A stretch of 64,000 bases of DNA from an uncultured Pseudodesulfovibrio sp. (GCF_963664965.1 NZ_OY761823.1:258001-322000), one strand, 5' to 3'. Counted from the first letter of the stretch, positions 1 through 8,849 are shown. The notes: a model not told the origin generated them from the letters alone. Program-made: numbers and translations.

Positions 1-357
1 CTTTTTCAGGACATAGCGGGAATCGGCCTCGAACGGCGTTCCGTCCGGGCTGACCACGTCACAGAACATGCGGGCAACAGGCTTTTCGGCAGGCCGCCAC
101 GAGCAGATCTGAAAGGTGGTGGGATCGGGCATGGCGACCATGTCGGATTCATCGATGCGGCAGAAACCGAGAATGGAAGAGCCGTCAAAGCCCATGCCTT
201 CCTCAAAGGATGCCTCGAGTTCGTTGGGGGTAATCTGGAAACTTTTCAGTGTTCCCAGAATATCCAGGAACCAGTACTGGATGAAGCTGACGTCATAGTC
301 CTTGACCGCCCGCATTACATCGTCGGCATTCTTGCAGTTGAAGACAGGGATGCTCAT
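1..357 (-). CDS. glnA: glutamine synthetase, type I (5' part only)
   Basis: These are the first 119 residues of glutamine synthetase, the cytoplasmic enzyme that joins ammonia to glutamate using ATP. The N-terminal beta-grasp part is clear: FIQYWFLDILGTLKSF, then EEGMGFDGSSILGF, which is the segment that shapes the active site of the neighbouring subunit. The catalytic domain lies beyond the left edge, so its state cannot be judged. The start is the ATG at 357, preceded by GGAGGAATCC. A sigma-54-like promoter about 60 bases upstream (416-431) fits nitrogen control. Identification is by recall of the family sequence and is very secure. Confidence 0.95.
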   Translation of the reverse strand, partial: MSIPVFNCKNADDVMRAVKDYDVSFIQYWFLDILGTLKSFQITPNELEASFEEGMGFDGSSILGFCRIDESDMVAMPDPTTFQICSWRPAEKPVARMFCDVVSPDGTPFEADSRYVLKK

Positions 358-415
358 ATGGGATTCCTCCAAAAAATTAGGGTTGCTTCTGTAGAAGAGT
401 TACGGTTTAACCAGT

Positions 416-431
416 AACAATCTCCATGCCA
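416..431 (-). promoter_or_regulatory. candidate sigma-54 (-24/-12) promoter of glnA
   Basis: Read on the minus strand the site is TGGCATGGAGATTGTT. It matches the sigma-54 consensus TGGCACG-N4-TTGCT with exact spacing and two substitutions. It would give a leader of about 45 bases before the glnA ATG. Control of glnA by sigma-54 and an NtrC-type activator is well known in Proteobacteria. No activator site was recognised upstream. Confidence 0.5.
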
Positions 432-608
432 TAAAGGAAATCGGCTGAAATGTACACGGGTTAGCACTGGAATGATCAAGAATACCACGCTTTTGCGAGG
501 ATGTTTATAACAAAAATGCTATTTCTCTCAAAAAACAAGGCAAATCAGGCTACATTTTTGTCATGAATTCCGCGGACACGCCAAAAACACAGGAAAAATT
601 CGCTCACA

Positions 609-1547
609 TTAATGTGATTTCCTGAATAATCGATGAAAAAAACGCTCGCTACGCGCATCCAGACGGGTCAATCCGCACTTTTCCGCTTCCACACGGGCGG
701 CGCTCAATTCATCAGCCGAGATCATGCGATTGATTTCCGGATAATCTGCCGCATGAAAACAGGGACGATACTGGTCCATGATGTTGACGTACGTCCGTTT
801 TGACAGTCCGGCCAGAAACGCCATCCATTCGCCGGTCCCCACGATATCTTCCGGCATGACCAGATGTCGGACCAGCAGCCCCCGCTGCGCCACGCCGTCC
901 GCGTCAATGATCAGGTCGCCCACCTGCCGATGCATTTCCGTAACCGCCGCCCGCGCACACTCCGGGTAATCCTTGGCCCGGAGATACCGCTTGGCGTTTT
1001 CCACATCCCAGATTTTCACATCCGGCATGTAGATATCCACCACCCCGTCGAGCAGCCGCAGGACCTCAAGGGAATCATAGGAACTCGTATTGTAAACCAG
1101 CGGCACCCGCAAGCCGTGTTCAATGGCGATGGGCAGGGCTTCGAGAATCTGAACCGCCACATGGCTCGGCGTGACGAAATTAATGTTGTGGCACCCCTGC
1201 TCCTGAAGCTTGAGCATCACCCCGGCAAGCTCCTCTGGCTCGGCCTTGAGGCCCGCTCCGGGGTTATGGCTGATGTCGTGATTCTGGCAGAACCGGCAGC
1301 CGAGGTTGCATCCGGCAAAAAAGATCGTCCCGGAACCGTGCGTCCCGACAAGCGGCTGCTCCTCACCGAAATGCGGGTTGAAGCTCGCCACCACGCTGTG
1401 GCGACCCACGCCGCAAAAGCCGACTTCGTCCTCGCGACGATTCGCCCCGCACCGACGCGGGCACAGACGGCATTCACCGAGCGCGGCAATTCCTTGTTCG
1501 ATCCGGCGCTGCAACACGCCGGATTCGTACAATTCCGGATACGTCAT
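609..1547 (-). CDS. radical SAM protein, PflX/PflA-like
   Basis: A 312-residue radical SAM enzyme related to pyruvate-formate-lyase activating enzymes (COG1313, PflX-like). It should cleave S-adenosylmethionine at a [4Fe-4S] cluster held by the CNLGCRFC motif of the FFAGCNLGCRFCQN segment. An extra N-terminal cysteine group, ECRLCPRRCG, is typical of this subgroup and may bind another cluster or zinc. The target is unknown. The frame is open 72 bases further upstream, but the ATG at 1547 has a good TTCAGGAGGG site before it and gives the family start MTYPELYESG. It lies 115 bases downstream of the usp gene and may be co-transcribed with it. Confidence 0.88.
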   Translation of the reverse strand: MTYPELYESGVLQRRIEQGIAALGECRLCPRRCGANRREDEVGFCGVGRHSVVASFNPHFGEEQPLVGTHGSGTIFFAGCNLGCRFCQNHDISHNPGAGLKAEPEELAGVMLKLQEQGCHNINFVTPSHVAVQILEALPIAIEHGLRVPLVYNTSSYDSLEVLRLLDGVVDIYMPDVKIWDVENAKRYLRAKDYPECARAAVTEMHRQVGDLIIDADGVAQRGLLVRHLVMPEDIVGTGEWMAFLAGLSKRTYVNIMDQYRPCFHAADYPEINRMISADELSAARVEAEKCGLTRLDARSERFFHRLFRKSH

Positions 1548-1662
1548 ATTCCCTCCTGAAATGAAGGAACAAAGACTTTCGGTCTCGGGGTGACTACGCC
1601 ATGAAACGCCTGCCTCCAAGGTCTTGCGAACTCGGATGCTGGACTGCCGGAGGTTCCGAGTC

Positions 1663-2085
1663 CTACTTCACGACCAGTACGGGACAGGAAGTCGTATGCA
1701 GCACCTTGTGCGTGACGGAGCCGAGGATAAGCCCTTCGAGGTCGGACTTGCCCTTGGAACCGATGACGATAAGGTCACACTTTTCCACGTCGCAAACGTT
1801 CGCGATGACTTCAGCGATTTCACCGCCGATAACGAGATCGGCAAACTCGATCTTGGCGTTTTCAAGACGCTTGCGGTAGTGATCCATGACGGCTTCGGCA
1901 CCTGCGGTCAGGTATTCGAGCAGCTCCTCGGCATTGGGTTGTCCCAGCCCGGTAGGCACGGGCTTGCGGACGTGCAGAAGAACGATGGGAACGTTGTAAT
2001 TCCCGGCAAGTTCAATGGCCATATCAGCAGCAGCATCGGAAAAAGGGGACCCGTCAACGGGCAGCAGGATTCTGGAAACGTTCAT
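1663..2085 (-). CDS. universal stress protein, UspA family
   Basis: A 140-residue single-domain universal stress protein, the usual size for the family. It begins MNVSRILLPVDGSPFS, the typical first strand and loop, and ends with the nucleotide-binding loop GSKGKSDLEGLILGSVT (pattern G-2x-G-9x-G-S/T) followed by the CPVLVVK strand. The loop suggests it is of the ATP-binding kind. The ribosome site AAGGAGG lies just after the stop of the sugar transferase gene, with a gap of only 15 bases, so it is probably in one transcript with the two glycan genes. That linkage may be accidental. Confidence 0.93.
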   Translation of the reverse strand: MNVSRILLPVDGSPFSDAAADMAIELAGNYNVPIVLLHVRKPVPTGLGQPNAEELLEYLTAGAEAVMDHYRKRLENAKIEFADLVIGGEIAEVIANVCDVEKCDLIVIGSKGKSDLEGLILGSVTHKVLHTTSCPVLVVK

Positions 2086-2100
2086 GCGTGTGCCTCCTTG

Positions 2101-2697
2101 TTATTCGTCTTTACTCCCCATGAACTCTTCTGTCGTGGCATGCCCCGGCTGACAGACATCTTCCCGCCGAAACACGGAACCGACGGTCAGCCAGAGGATT
2201 TTCAGGTCCAGTATAACCGATTGATTGTCTATATACCAGACATCAAGTTCGAATTTGTCTTCCCATGAAATGGCATTGCGTCCATTGACCTGCGCCCAGC
2301 CCGTAATTCCGGGCCGGACTTCATGGCGGCGGGCCTGGCGAGGGGTGTAACGATCAAGGTACTGCACAAGCAGCGGACGGGGACCCACAAGGGACATCTC
2401 CCCTTTCAGCACGTTCCAGAGTTCGGGCAGTTCGTCGAGTGAAGTGGAGCGCAGGAACCGCCCGAAGGGGGTCAGCCGATCGCAATCCGGGAGCGGTTTT
2501 CCGTCACGGTCCACAGCGTCGCGCATGGTTCGGAACTTGATGATTTCAAACAGCTCACCGTGCAAGCCGGGACGGGTCTGCCGAAACAGCACGGGACTGC
2601 CGAACCGGGTTCGCACCAGAAGTGCGACCAGCAACATCACGGGCCACAGCACAAGTAAGGCCGAAACGGTTATGAACAGGTCGAACAGTCGCTTCAT
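2101..2697 (-). CDS. polyprenyl-phosphate sugar phosphotransferase, PglC/WcaJ-C type
   Basis: A 198-residue monotopic phosphoglycosyl transferase. Such enzymes start glycan assembly by moving a sugar phosphate from a UDP-sugar to undecaprenyl phosphate at the inner face of the membrane. Residues 7-28 form the re-entrant membrane helix. KFRTMRD, the catalytic Asp-Glu pair in LDELPE (Asp88-Glu89), VGPRPLL and PGITGWAQVNGRN are all present. It is the short PglC-like form without the extra transmembrane part of WbaP. It overlaps the upstream glycosyltransferase by 4 bases (ATGA), so the two are translationally coupled and likely act in sequence. The sugar cannot be told. Confidence 0.92.
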   Translation of the reverse strand: MKRLFDLFITVSALLVLWPVMLLVALLVRTRFGSPVLFRQTRPGLHGELFEIIKFRTMRDAVDRDGKPLPDCDRLTPFGRFLRSTSLDELPELWNVLKGEMSLVGPRPLLVQYLDRYTPRQARRHEVRPGITGWAQVNGRNAISWEDKFELDVWYIDNQSVILDLKILWLTVGSVFRREDVCQPGHATTEEFMGSKDE

Positions 2698-3815
2698 TCG
2701 ATCCCCATGAACGACAGGATGGCGTCGTTGACTTTGTTCACGTCAAATTTTTCCTCGGCAAGCCTGCGGCCAGCCGCCCCCATGGTTTTGGCAAGCCCCG
2801 GATCGGCAATGAACCGTTCCATGGCATCGGCAAGCCCGTCCACATCCCTGAGCCCGACCAGACAGCCGTTTTCACCGTCAACAACGGTCTCGCGGCAACC
2901 CGGGACATCCGTCGTTATCACCGGCCGCCCCATGCTCATGGCCTCAAGGACCGAGCGCGGTGTGCCTTCACGGTAACTGGGCAGGACGTAGACGGACGCC
3001 TGCGCCATTTCCGGGCGCACGTCCTCGACAGCAGGCCCGATTTCCAGCCCGCGGCTGCGCCATTCGTTCACAGCCTCGGGAGAAATGGTGTCCGTCCCTT
3101 CCTCGCGGGGACCAATCAGCCGAAACGACACGTCCGGATACCGCTCCTTCAATCGTAGCGCGGCCTGTGCGTACTCGGCAACGCCCTTGGATTTCAGCAA
3201 CCGGGACAAACACAGAAAAACCGGCTTTTCCGGCAACGGTGCCACGGCGTAGTGCTCCAGATCGACACCCGACCCGTTCACCACGGTCGTTTTCGTATGA
3301 TCGGACAGCACGTCCAGCTTTTGGAAAAATGCGAGATCGTCCGGGTTCTGAAACATCACGCCGTCACAGGATTTCAGCCCTGCCCGGTACATGCCCTTTG
3401 CGATGTTGAACAACATGCGCCGCTTGAACCCCTTGTTCTCGGTGAAAGCGTAGCCCAGCCCCGTCACCATGGAATAGACGCGCTTCTTCTCCCCGACCCA
3501 CGCCATGCGCGCGGCAAGGGAACCGTACACCACGGGCTTGAACGTGTAGGAAAGTACCACGTCCGGGCGGATGCGGTACAGCACCTGTTTCAGGTGCAAC
3601 AACGTCCCGATGTCGGAAAACGGATTCATCCCACGCCGAATGAGCGGAAACATGGAGTACTCCACCCCCATCTCCTCCAGTTGCGGCGAAATGTCCGGCA
3701 CATGCGCCGGGGCAAGGGCATGCACCTCATGCCCGAGGGAAACCAACCGCCTGAGCAGCGGTCCCCGAAAATTTATGAGCGACGGAGCGTATCCGCCGAT
3801 AACGGCTATTTTCAT
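2694..3815 (-). CDS. glycosyltransferase, GT4 family (PglA-like)
   Basis: A 373-residue GT-B fold glycosyltransferase. The N-terminal domain opens with MKIAVIGGYAPSLINFRGPL, as in PglA and related enzymes that act on the lipid-linked product of PglC-like transferases. The C-terminal domain has the donor-binding EGTPRSVLEAMSMGRPVI (E-x7-E). It overlaps the sugar transferase gene by 4 bases and probably adds the second sugar to the same lipid carrier. The ATG at 3815 has only a weak ribosome site (AAGACG). Donor and acceptor are not known. Confidence 0.9.
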   Translation of the reverse strand: MKIAVIGGYAPSLINFRGPLLRRLVSLGHEVHALAPAHVPDISPQLEEMGVEYSMFPLIRRGMNPFSDIGTLLHLKQVLYRIRPDVVLSYTFKPVVYGSLAARMAWVGEKKRVYSMVTGLGYAFTENKGFKRRMLFNIAKGMYRAGLKSCDGVMFQNPDDLAFFQKLDVLSDHTKTTVVNGSGVDLEHYAVAPLPEKPVFLCLSRLLKSKGVAEYAQAALRLKERYPDVSFRLIGPREEGTDTISPEAVNEWRSRGLEIGPAVEDVRPEMAQASVYVLPSYREGTPRSVLEAMSMGRPVITTDVPGCRETVVDGENGCLVGLRDVDGLADAMERFIADPGLAKTMGAAGRRLAEEKFDVNKVNDAILSFMGIE

Positions 3816-3932
3816 TGTCTGACGTCTTGTTAGAATGAGTGTCGTCCCCTGCTTCTAGCAAATGGGAAATGGTTTGAAAACTCCACAAGCAGCAAACACC
3901 CGGTTTCGGGCAGTTACAAAGTCATCAGACGC

Positions 3933-3974
3933 AAAAAAACGACACGCCGTATAGGGAGAGGGGCATGTCGTTTC
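3933..3974 (-). terminator. rho-independent terminator of the 55-residue membrane peptide gene
   Basis: On the minus strand an AACGACA/TGTCGTT stem extended by GCC/GGC is followed by seven T. It lies 67 bases past the stop of the small gene at 4041-4208 and before the glycosyltransferase, so the two are separate transcripts. Confidence 0.7.
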
Positions 3975-4040
3975 TTCCGAGCCGTCCGGTCTTTTTGAGG
4001 AGAGAAACCGGCGGCTCATATGTACTGTTGGGAAATTTTT

Positions 4041-4208
4041 CTAGGTCAGTTGACTGATTCCGGCTGCCATTATGAAGGAAACGCCAACCCAAAGAGCGAC
4101 CTTGCAAAGCTTGCAAGCCTCGGTTACTCCGGACTCCATCACGAGAGTTGAGTCCTCCGGCTGAAACAGATACAACCAATCAAACGTTTTTCTACCCTTG
4201 CTGCGCAT
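4041..4208 (-). CDS. small predicted membrane peptide, 55 residues
   Basis: A short frame not matching any family I know. It starts at the ATG at 4208 behind a strong GGAGGAG site and reads MRSKGRKTFDWLYLF, then a polar stretch with a Cys pair (EACKLCKV), then one hydrophobic helix (VALWVGVSFIMAAGIS) before the stop. A good terminator follows at 3933-3974. Ribosome site, helix and private terminator together argue for a real gene despite its size. The basic N-terminus would favour the N-in orientation. Its role is unknown; nothing ties it to the flanking glycan or LysR genes. Confidence 0.55.
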   Translation of the reverse strand: MRSKGRKTFDWLYLFQPEDSTLVMESGVTEACKLCKVALWVGVSFIMAAGISQLT

Positions 4209-4345
4209 GGCTCCTCCTGCGTTCGGTGTATTGCAACGTCAAGACAGTGATACGCACCACGACGAAGCCGGTCCAATAACAATGCGTTTGGGGAGCCATA
4301 AAAAAATCCTATACCTCCACTATCGACCACAATCAGGCAGAATAA

Positions 4346-5227
4346 ATGGAACTTTATCAGCTCAGAACCCTTGTCGCCGTAGCCGAGGAAGGCAATTTCA
4401 CCCGGGCGGGCAAACGCGTTCACGCGACCCAGCCCGCTGTTTCCGCACACATCAAGGCGCTTGAGGCGGAACTCGGCGTCCAGCTATTTCACCGCACACC
4501 GCGCGGCGTCGAACTCACGGACGCCGGAGGCGAACTCATAAACGACGCCATCAAGATTCTTTCCGCCGCCGAAAAACTCCGCGCCCGCGCCCTCACGCTT
4601 CAGGATCAGGTCTCGGGCCAGATAGCCCTCGGCCTGTGCGCGGACACGCCGTTCCTGCACATCACGGAAATCCTCGCCCGCATGGCAGATCGCTTCCCCA
4701 AGCTCAACCTGAAGCTCTCGCAAACCCCTTCCGGCGTGGTGCTCTCCAAGATTCACAACAAGGAATACGACGCAGGATTCGTCTTTTCCGGTAATCCCTA
4801 CAGCGACCTTGACTCCATCAAGCTCGCCGAACCGGAATATTCCGTCATCGGTGCGGCCAAATGGAAAGACGTTCTCGCCGACCCGACACCGGAAAAACTG
4901 TCCGAGTTCACATGGCTCATGCCCACCTCGGACTGTCCTTTCCGGGAGCTGCAACTCAAGATTTTTCAGGAGCACTCCATCAACCCGGCCCAGACCATCG
5001 GTGCCAACTCCGAGGAAATCATGCGGCCTCTGGTGGTGGAAGGAAAGGCGCTCGCCTTGATGCGTGACGACGAGGTCGAAGACCTCCTCAAATCCGGCAA
5101 ATGCGCCATCTGCCCATCGCTGGGCAGGCACCCCGTCGAACTGAATTTCATTTACCGCAAATCACAGGCCGAAGACCCCGCCATCGCCGCACTCATCGAA
5201 ATGGTCCGCGACATCTGGGGTGTATGA
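4346..5227 (+). CDS. LysR-family transcriptional regulator
   Basis: A 293-residue LysR-type regulator of normal length. The N-terminal winged helix-turn-helix is clear (residues 1-60: LRTLVAVAEEGNFTRAGKRV, QPAVSAHIKALE, LFHRTPRGVELTDAG). The remainder is the periplasmic-binding-like effector domain. Such proteins usually control a neighbouring or divergent gene in response to a small ligand. Candidates here are the exporter gene 5405-6490 downstream, which has its own promoter after a terminator, and the divergent small peptide gene. The ribosome site is weak. Confidence 0.95.
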   Translation: MELYQLRTLVAVAEEGNFTRAGKRVHATQPAVSAHIKALEAELGVQLFHRTPRGVELTDAGGELINDAIKILSAAEKLRARALTLQDQVSGQIALGLCADTPFLHITEILARMADRFPKLNLKLSQTPSGVVLSKIHNKEYDAGFVFSGNPYSDLDSIKLAEPEYSVIGAAKWKDVLADPTPEKLSEFTWLMPTSDCPFRELQLKIFQEHSINPAQTIGANSEEIMRPLVVEGKALALMRDDEVEDLLKSGKCAICPSLGRHPVELNFIYRKSQAEDPAIAALIEMVRDIWGV

Positions 5228-5251
5228 ACCAGCATACTCCAATACAAGGAC

Positions 5252-5286
5252 ACCGCTTGAATCCCATGGGTTCAAGCGGTTTTTTT
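5252..5286 (+). terminator. rho-independent terminator after the LysR gene
   Basis: A perfect 10-base stem (ACCGCTTGAA with TTCAAGCGGT), a 9-base loop and a run of eight T. It ends the regulator transcript and separates it from the exporter gene. Confidence 0.9.
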
Positions 5287-5330
5287 GTACACATCGTCAA
5301 GAGCCGTCGAATCGAGGAAGGCCTGATTCC

Positions 5331-5359
5331 TTGTCAAACCGGCCATTCACGCCTAATGC
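5331..5359 (+). promoter_or_regulatory. candidate sigma-70 promoter of the FUSC exporter gene
   Basis: TTGTCA and TAATGC are 17 bases apart. The site follows the LysR terminator and would give a leader of about 40 bases. It supports separate transcription of the exporter. Confidence 0.4.
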
Positions 5360-5404
5360 TGTCATGACAGGAGTTCGTCCCTTCAACCTTCAGAATCTTT
5401 CACA

Positions 5405-6490
5405 ATGGCATTACAACACATAAAACCAACCCGGGAACATCTACGCCACGGCATCAAGGTCGGGCTGGCCTGCGTTCTGTCACTCATCGTGTCCGGCTCC
5501 ATCGGGGTTCCCTATGCCTACTGGGCGGTCATCACCACGGTGATCGTCATGCAGATGCATGTGGCGGATTCCATCCGCATGAGCTTCTACCGCTTTTCCG
5601 GGACGGCCATCGGCGCATTCATCGGCATTGTCGCCATTCTGATTTTTCCACCCACCCAGCCGTACACGGCGCTTGCCGTTTTCCTGACCACGGGCCTGTG
5701 CGCCTACCTGACCAGATACAATGCCCGGTACCGCATGGCCGCCATAACCGTGGCGATCGTTTTTCTGACCAGCATGGGAGAGGAAAACCGCATCTCCTTC
5801 ACGCTCTTCCGGGTGCTGGAAATCGGCATCGGGGTTGTCTGCGCCTTCACGGTTTCCGTACTGGTCTGGCCGTCACGCATCGGCGACAACCTGCGCCAAC
5901 GATTGCAGGAACAATGTGAACAGGCCGCACTTCATTATGAACATCTGATGGACAGCTTTCTGGCGCGACAGCAGAAGGTCGACCCCGACATGTTTTTCGA
6001 GCTTGCCCGCGCAATGCAGGAAAACCGGGCGCTTTTCCTGAAAGTGGTATCCCATGAACGCCGTTTCTATAGGACGGACGTACGCCTTCTCTCGTTGCAG
6101 ATAAACGGACTCGCCATGACACTGGAACGCATGCAGTCCATGCCCCGGCTGCTCAATGAAGTGGAAGGTGAAGGTTTTGACATCATCATGGCCCCTGAAC
6201 TGGAAGAACTGACCCGCACCACCTGCGAAGCCCTTCGTGCGCTCGGGGCCGGTGTCCCATACGACAACAAGGCGTTGGCCGCGGCGGTCGTCGCGGCGGA
6301 AGAACGGCTGACACAGATCAGGAAGGAAGGCGCCACCCGGCGCTTCGACGTGCGCCGCCTGCTTCAGGTTTTCGGATTCATCAATACGTCCCAGCACATC
6401 GGTGAATTCCTGCTCGACGTCCTGAACAGGCCGGAATATCCAACAGGCAACGGAAACGGGCAGAAGGACGGCTTCACCGGAAAGACCTGA
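5405..6490 (+). CDS. FUSC family (aromatic acid exporter-like) membrane protein
   Basis: A 361-residue inner-membrane protein of the FUSC/ArAE group. The first 160 residues hold about six hydrophobic segments, including VGLACVLSLIVSGSIGVPYA, YWAVITTVIVMQM and the repeated small-residue helix GTAIGAFIGIVAILIF. After VLVWPSRIGDN comes a cytoplasmic helical region of about 200 residues. Full-length AaeB-type pumps have two such units; this has one and may work as a dimer. The upstream LysR gene may regulate it, as AaeR does AaeAB, but there is no membrane-fusion partner gene. Substrate unknown. Confidence 0.85.
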   Translation: MALQHIKPTREHLRHGIKVGLACVLSLIVSGSIGVPYAYWAVITTVIVMQMHVADSIRMSFYRFSGTAIGAFIGIVAILIFPPTQPYTALAVFLTTGLCAYLTRYNARYRMAAITVAIVFLTSMGEENRISFTLFRVLEIGIGVVCAFTVSVLVWPSRIGDNLRQRLQEQCEQAALHYEHLMDSFLARQQKVDPDMFFELARAMQENRALFLKVVSHERRFYRTDVRLLSLQINGLAMTLERMQSMPRLLNEVEGEGFDIIMAPELEELTRTTCEALRALGAGVPYDNKALAAAVVAAEERLTQIRKEGATRRFDVRRLLQVFGFINTSQHIGEFLLDVLNRPEYPTGNGNGQKDGFTGKT

Positions 6491-6596
6491 ACCGCATAAA
6501 CCTTATCGCTTGCCATCCACTGTGCAGCCGCGTAGTCTGTACAACTTGATTCAGTATAGAGTGACACAAACCAGAAACGAAATGGAGATTCTGAAT

Positions 6597-7130
6597 ATGA
6601 AACGGATCATCGCCCTGCTGGGCACCGCCCTGTTGGGCCTCACTCTTCTCGTCGGTTGCAACCAACAGACGAACCAGATCACTATCGGCGTCGTGGACGA
6701 AGCCGCCGCATTCAAGGACAATCAGGCCGCAGCAGCCGCCATGGCCTACCTCCAGGAAATCGGCGCACCGCTCCAGAAGAAAGCCGAAGCCGCATACAAG
6801 GCCATGCAGGCAGACCAGAATGAAGAAACCGTGGGTGCCTACAAGGCTGCCATGGGTGAACTGCAAAACACCATGAACGGTGAGCAGCAGCGCATTGTGG
6901 CTCTGATTGACGCCAAGTTCAACGAAGTGCTCGACACCTACCGCGAGGAAAAGGGACTGACCGTCATCCTGAGCAAGGAATCCGTCATCTCTTCCGCCCC
7001 CACCGTTGACATCACGGCCGACATCGTCAGCGCCATGAATGCAATCGAACTGGATCTGGCACCCAAGACTCCCAAGGCCGAAGCTCCTGCCAAGCCCGAA
7101 GAGAAAAAAGACGACGCCAAAACGGAATAG
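6597..7130 (+). CDS. periplasmic lipoprotein, Skp/OmpH-like
   Basis: A 177-residue lipoprotein. The signal peptide MKRIIALLGTALLGLTLLVGC ends in an LVGC lipobox, which fixes the start at 6597; the frame is open further upstream, but that would bury the signal. The mature part begins ITIGVVDEAAAFKDNQAA and continues as a long charged helix, then EEKGLTVILSKESVI, much like the Skp/OmpH fold of periplasmic chaperones. The C-terminus is a Pro/Ala/Lys/Glu-rich tail. Skp is normally soluble, so a lipid-anchored form may hold the chaperone at a membrane. The function is inferred from fold resemblance only. Confidence 0.75.
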   Translation: MKRIIALLGTALLGLTLLVGCNQQTNQITIGVVDEAAAFKDNQAAAAAMAYLQEIGAPLQKKAEAAYKAMQADQNEETVGAYKAAMGELQNTMNGEQQRIVALIDAKFNEVLDTYREEKGLTVILSKESVISSAPTVDITADIVSAMNAIELDLAPKTPKAEAPAKPEEKKDDAKTE

Positions 7131-7150
7131 CCTTTCCTTCCGCAAACGAA

Positions 7151-7183
7151 AAGGCCTGTCCATCAGATGGACAGGCCTTTTTT
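7151..7183. terminator. terminator between convergent genes
   Basis: AAGGCCTGTCC pairs with GGACAGGCCTT around a short loop and is followed by T. The other strand also has a T run, so it can serve both the lipoprotein gene and the HPt gene. Confidence 0.85.
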
Positions 7184-7201
7184 CATGAAAAATCGTAAGG
7201 A

Positions 7202-7549
7202 TCAGTGCGAGTCCATGAAGGACCGCATGGATTCATGTGCTGCGGCAAGAACCGCGGCAAACTGGACGAACTGTTCACGCACTTTTTCCAGATCGCCGTT
7301 CTGGGCCGTATTTTCCATGGTCAACGCCCGCTCGACGAGATCATCGGTGCGGACCACACCGCACATGCCCTTGAGGGAATGGGCAAGCTTGACCACGGTT
7401 TTCAAATCCCCGTCATCAAGAGCTTTTCCAAGGGAATCGGCTCTTTCCGGGCTGTCTTCCATGAAAGCGACAAGCAGTTCGCGGGCCAGTTCCATGTCTC
7501 CCGCGAGACTTTGAACAAATCTATCCGAATTGAATATGGGCTGTGTCAT
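7202..7549 (-). CDS. HPt-domain phosphotransfer protein
   Basis: A stand-alone 115-residue histidine phosphotransfer domain. The motif AHSLKGMCG places the phospho-accepting histidine at residue 57, in the second helix of the four-helix bundle. Such proteins carry phosphate between a hybrid kinase and a response regulator. No kinase or receiver is adjacent; the nearest receivers are in the HD-GYP protein near 61 kb. It follows the glycosyltransferase gene by 54 bases on the same strand. Confidence 0.92.
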   Translation of the reverse strand: MTQPIFNSDRFVQSLAGDMELARELLVAFMEDSPERADSLGKALDDGDLKTVVKLAHSLKGMCGVVRTDDLVERALTMENTAQNGDLEKVREQFVQFAAVLAAAHESMRSFMDSH

Positions 7550-7603
7550 ACAGGCCTCCGTTGTTATTCCGAAAGTACCACCGCTCGTCTGCCAATGAAA
7601 GGA

Positions 7604-8752
7604 TTATAACGCCTTGGCAGCAAGCTTTTCATACATTTCGGCAAAATTTTTCAATGTTTCGGTCAAGGAATAGCTCTCGACTACACGATTCCGAGCATTT
7701 TTTCCGCATTCTTGCCCTTTTTCACGACAGGACTTCAGTAAACGGCAAATGCCTTCTGCCAAGGCCTTTTCGTCACGCGGCAGAACCACACGGCCGGTAT
7801 CGCCGACCAGCACACTGCTGTCACCGACATCCGTAACCACACAAGGGACACCGCAGGCCATGGCCTCCCCGACCGCATTGGGGAAACTTTCGCCAATGGA
7901 TGATGAAACGTGCACATCCATGGCTGCCATGAGACGGGGCATGTCGCTGCGCTCACCGGCAAGACGCACACGGTCAGGGGCCAGTCCGGCCTCGGCCATC
8001 CAGCCGGAAATCTCGGCGTTCGCGTCATCCACCCCGCGTCCGACCAGTAGGAAAACCGCATCCGGCATCCGGCTGGCCACGGACGCCATGGCATGGATCG
8101 CGGTGCGATGGTCTTTCATGACATCGAAACGACCTACCTGCCCGACAACGAGCGCGTCCTGTGAAATATCGAATTCATCCCGTACTTCACCACGGGCGGC
8201 AGGGTCCGGCCTGAAGCGTTCGGTGTCGAATCCGTTCGGGATGACCTCGAACGACTTTGGCGCGTACCCGAGTTGCAGATGAAAACGGCGGGCCTCTGCG
8301 GAGTTGGTCAGCACCGCATCCGGGAACCGGGACAATGCGGCACACGCCTTGAGGGTCACGCCGGTAAGGCGGCGGTATTCCTCAAGGGCCATGTAGGAAC
8401 AGCGGATGTTCCACGCCACCTGCGGTCCGCCACCGAAAGGGAAAGCCAGTTTCGCGGCCAGCAGACCGATAAGGTCGGCATGATACAGCCATGTCTGCAC
8501 CACATCGGGCTTCCAGTCACGCATGATTCGGACAAGCCGGAAAAGCGCCATGGGCGAAGGAACCCCGCGCCGCATGCCGAGACAGTCCACCGGAACTCCC
8601 GCCCGGGTCAGCTTCGCCCCCATGGGTCCCGGCTCGATAAGGCTGACCACACGGGGCAGAAAACGGACCGGGTCCATGTTCGTCGCAAGGCGATGCAGCA
8701 TGGTCTCCGCGCCGCCCACATCGAGGCCGGTTATGACGTGCAGTACTTTCAT
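7604..8752 (-). CDS. glycosyltransferase, GT4 family
   Basis: A 382-residue GT-B glycosyltransferase. The start MKVLHVITGLDVGGAETMLH at 8752 is the family's usual N-terminus; the frame is open to 8905, but that extension has no family look and overlaps the end of the upstream gene. The C-terminal domain has VGQVGRFDVMKDH and the donor-binding SSSIGESFPNAVGEAMACG (E-x7-E). It probably adds a sugar to a surface glycan. It sits 97 bases after the metallo-beta-lactamase-like gene and before the HPt gene. Substrates unknown. Confidence 0.9.
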   Translation of the reverse strand: MKVLHVITGLDVGGAETMLHRLATNMDPVRFLPRVVSLIEPGPMGAKLTRAGVPVDCLGMRRGVPSPMALFRLVRIMRDWKPDVVQTWLYHADLIGLLAAKLAFPFGGGPQVAWNIRCSYMALEEYRRLTGVTLKACAALSRFPDAVLTNSAEARRFHLQLGYAPKSFEVIPNGFDTERFRPDPAARGEVRDEFDISQDALVVGQVGRFDVMKDHRTAIHAMASVASRMPDAVFLLVGRGVDDANAEISGWMAEAGLAPDRVRLAGERSDMPRLMAAMDVHVSSSIGESFPNAVGEAMACGVPCVVTDVGDSSVLVGDTGRVVLPRDEKALAEGICRLLKSCREKGQECGKNARNRVVESYSLTETLKNFAEMYEKLAAKAL

Positions 8753-8849
8753 AAGATAATGGGTGCCGGGGTTGATGGTCGCAGACAGACCGGGGATAGC
8801 ATCATCCACGGGAAAAAACCATAGGACGCGTTCCCTCGACGCAACAAGA

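Noticed and set aside
600..614. TCACATTAATGTGA palindrome at the end of the radical SAM gene, considered as a CRP/FNR site
   Set aside because: It is downstream of a gene end with no promoter nearby; more likely part of a weak terminator.
3925..4450. Other minus-strand frames across 3925-4450
   Set aside because: They overlap the better supported 55-residue frame, the terminator and the LysR start and lack ribosome sites.
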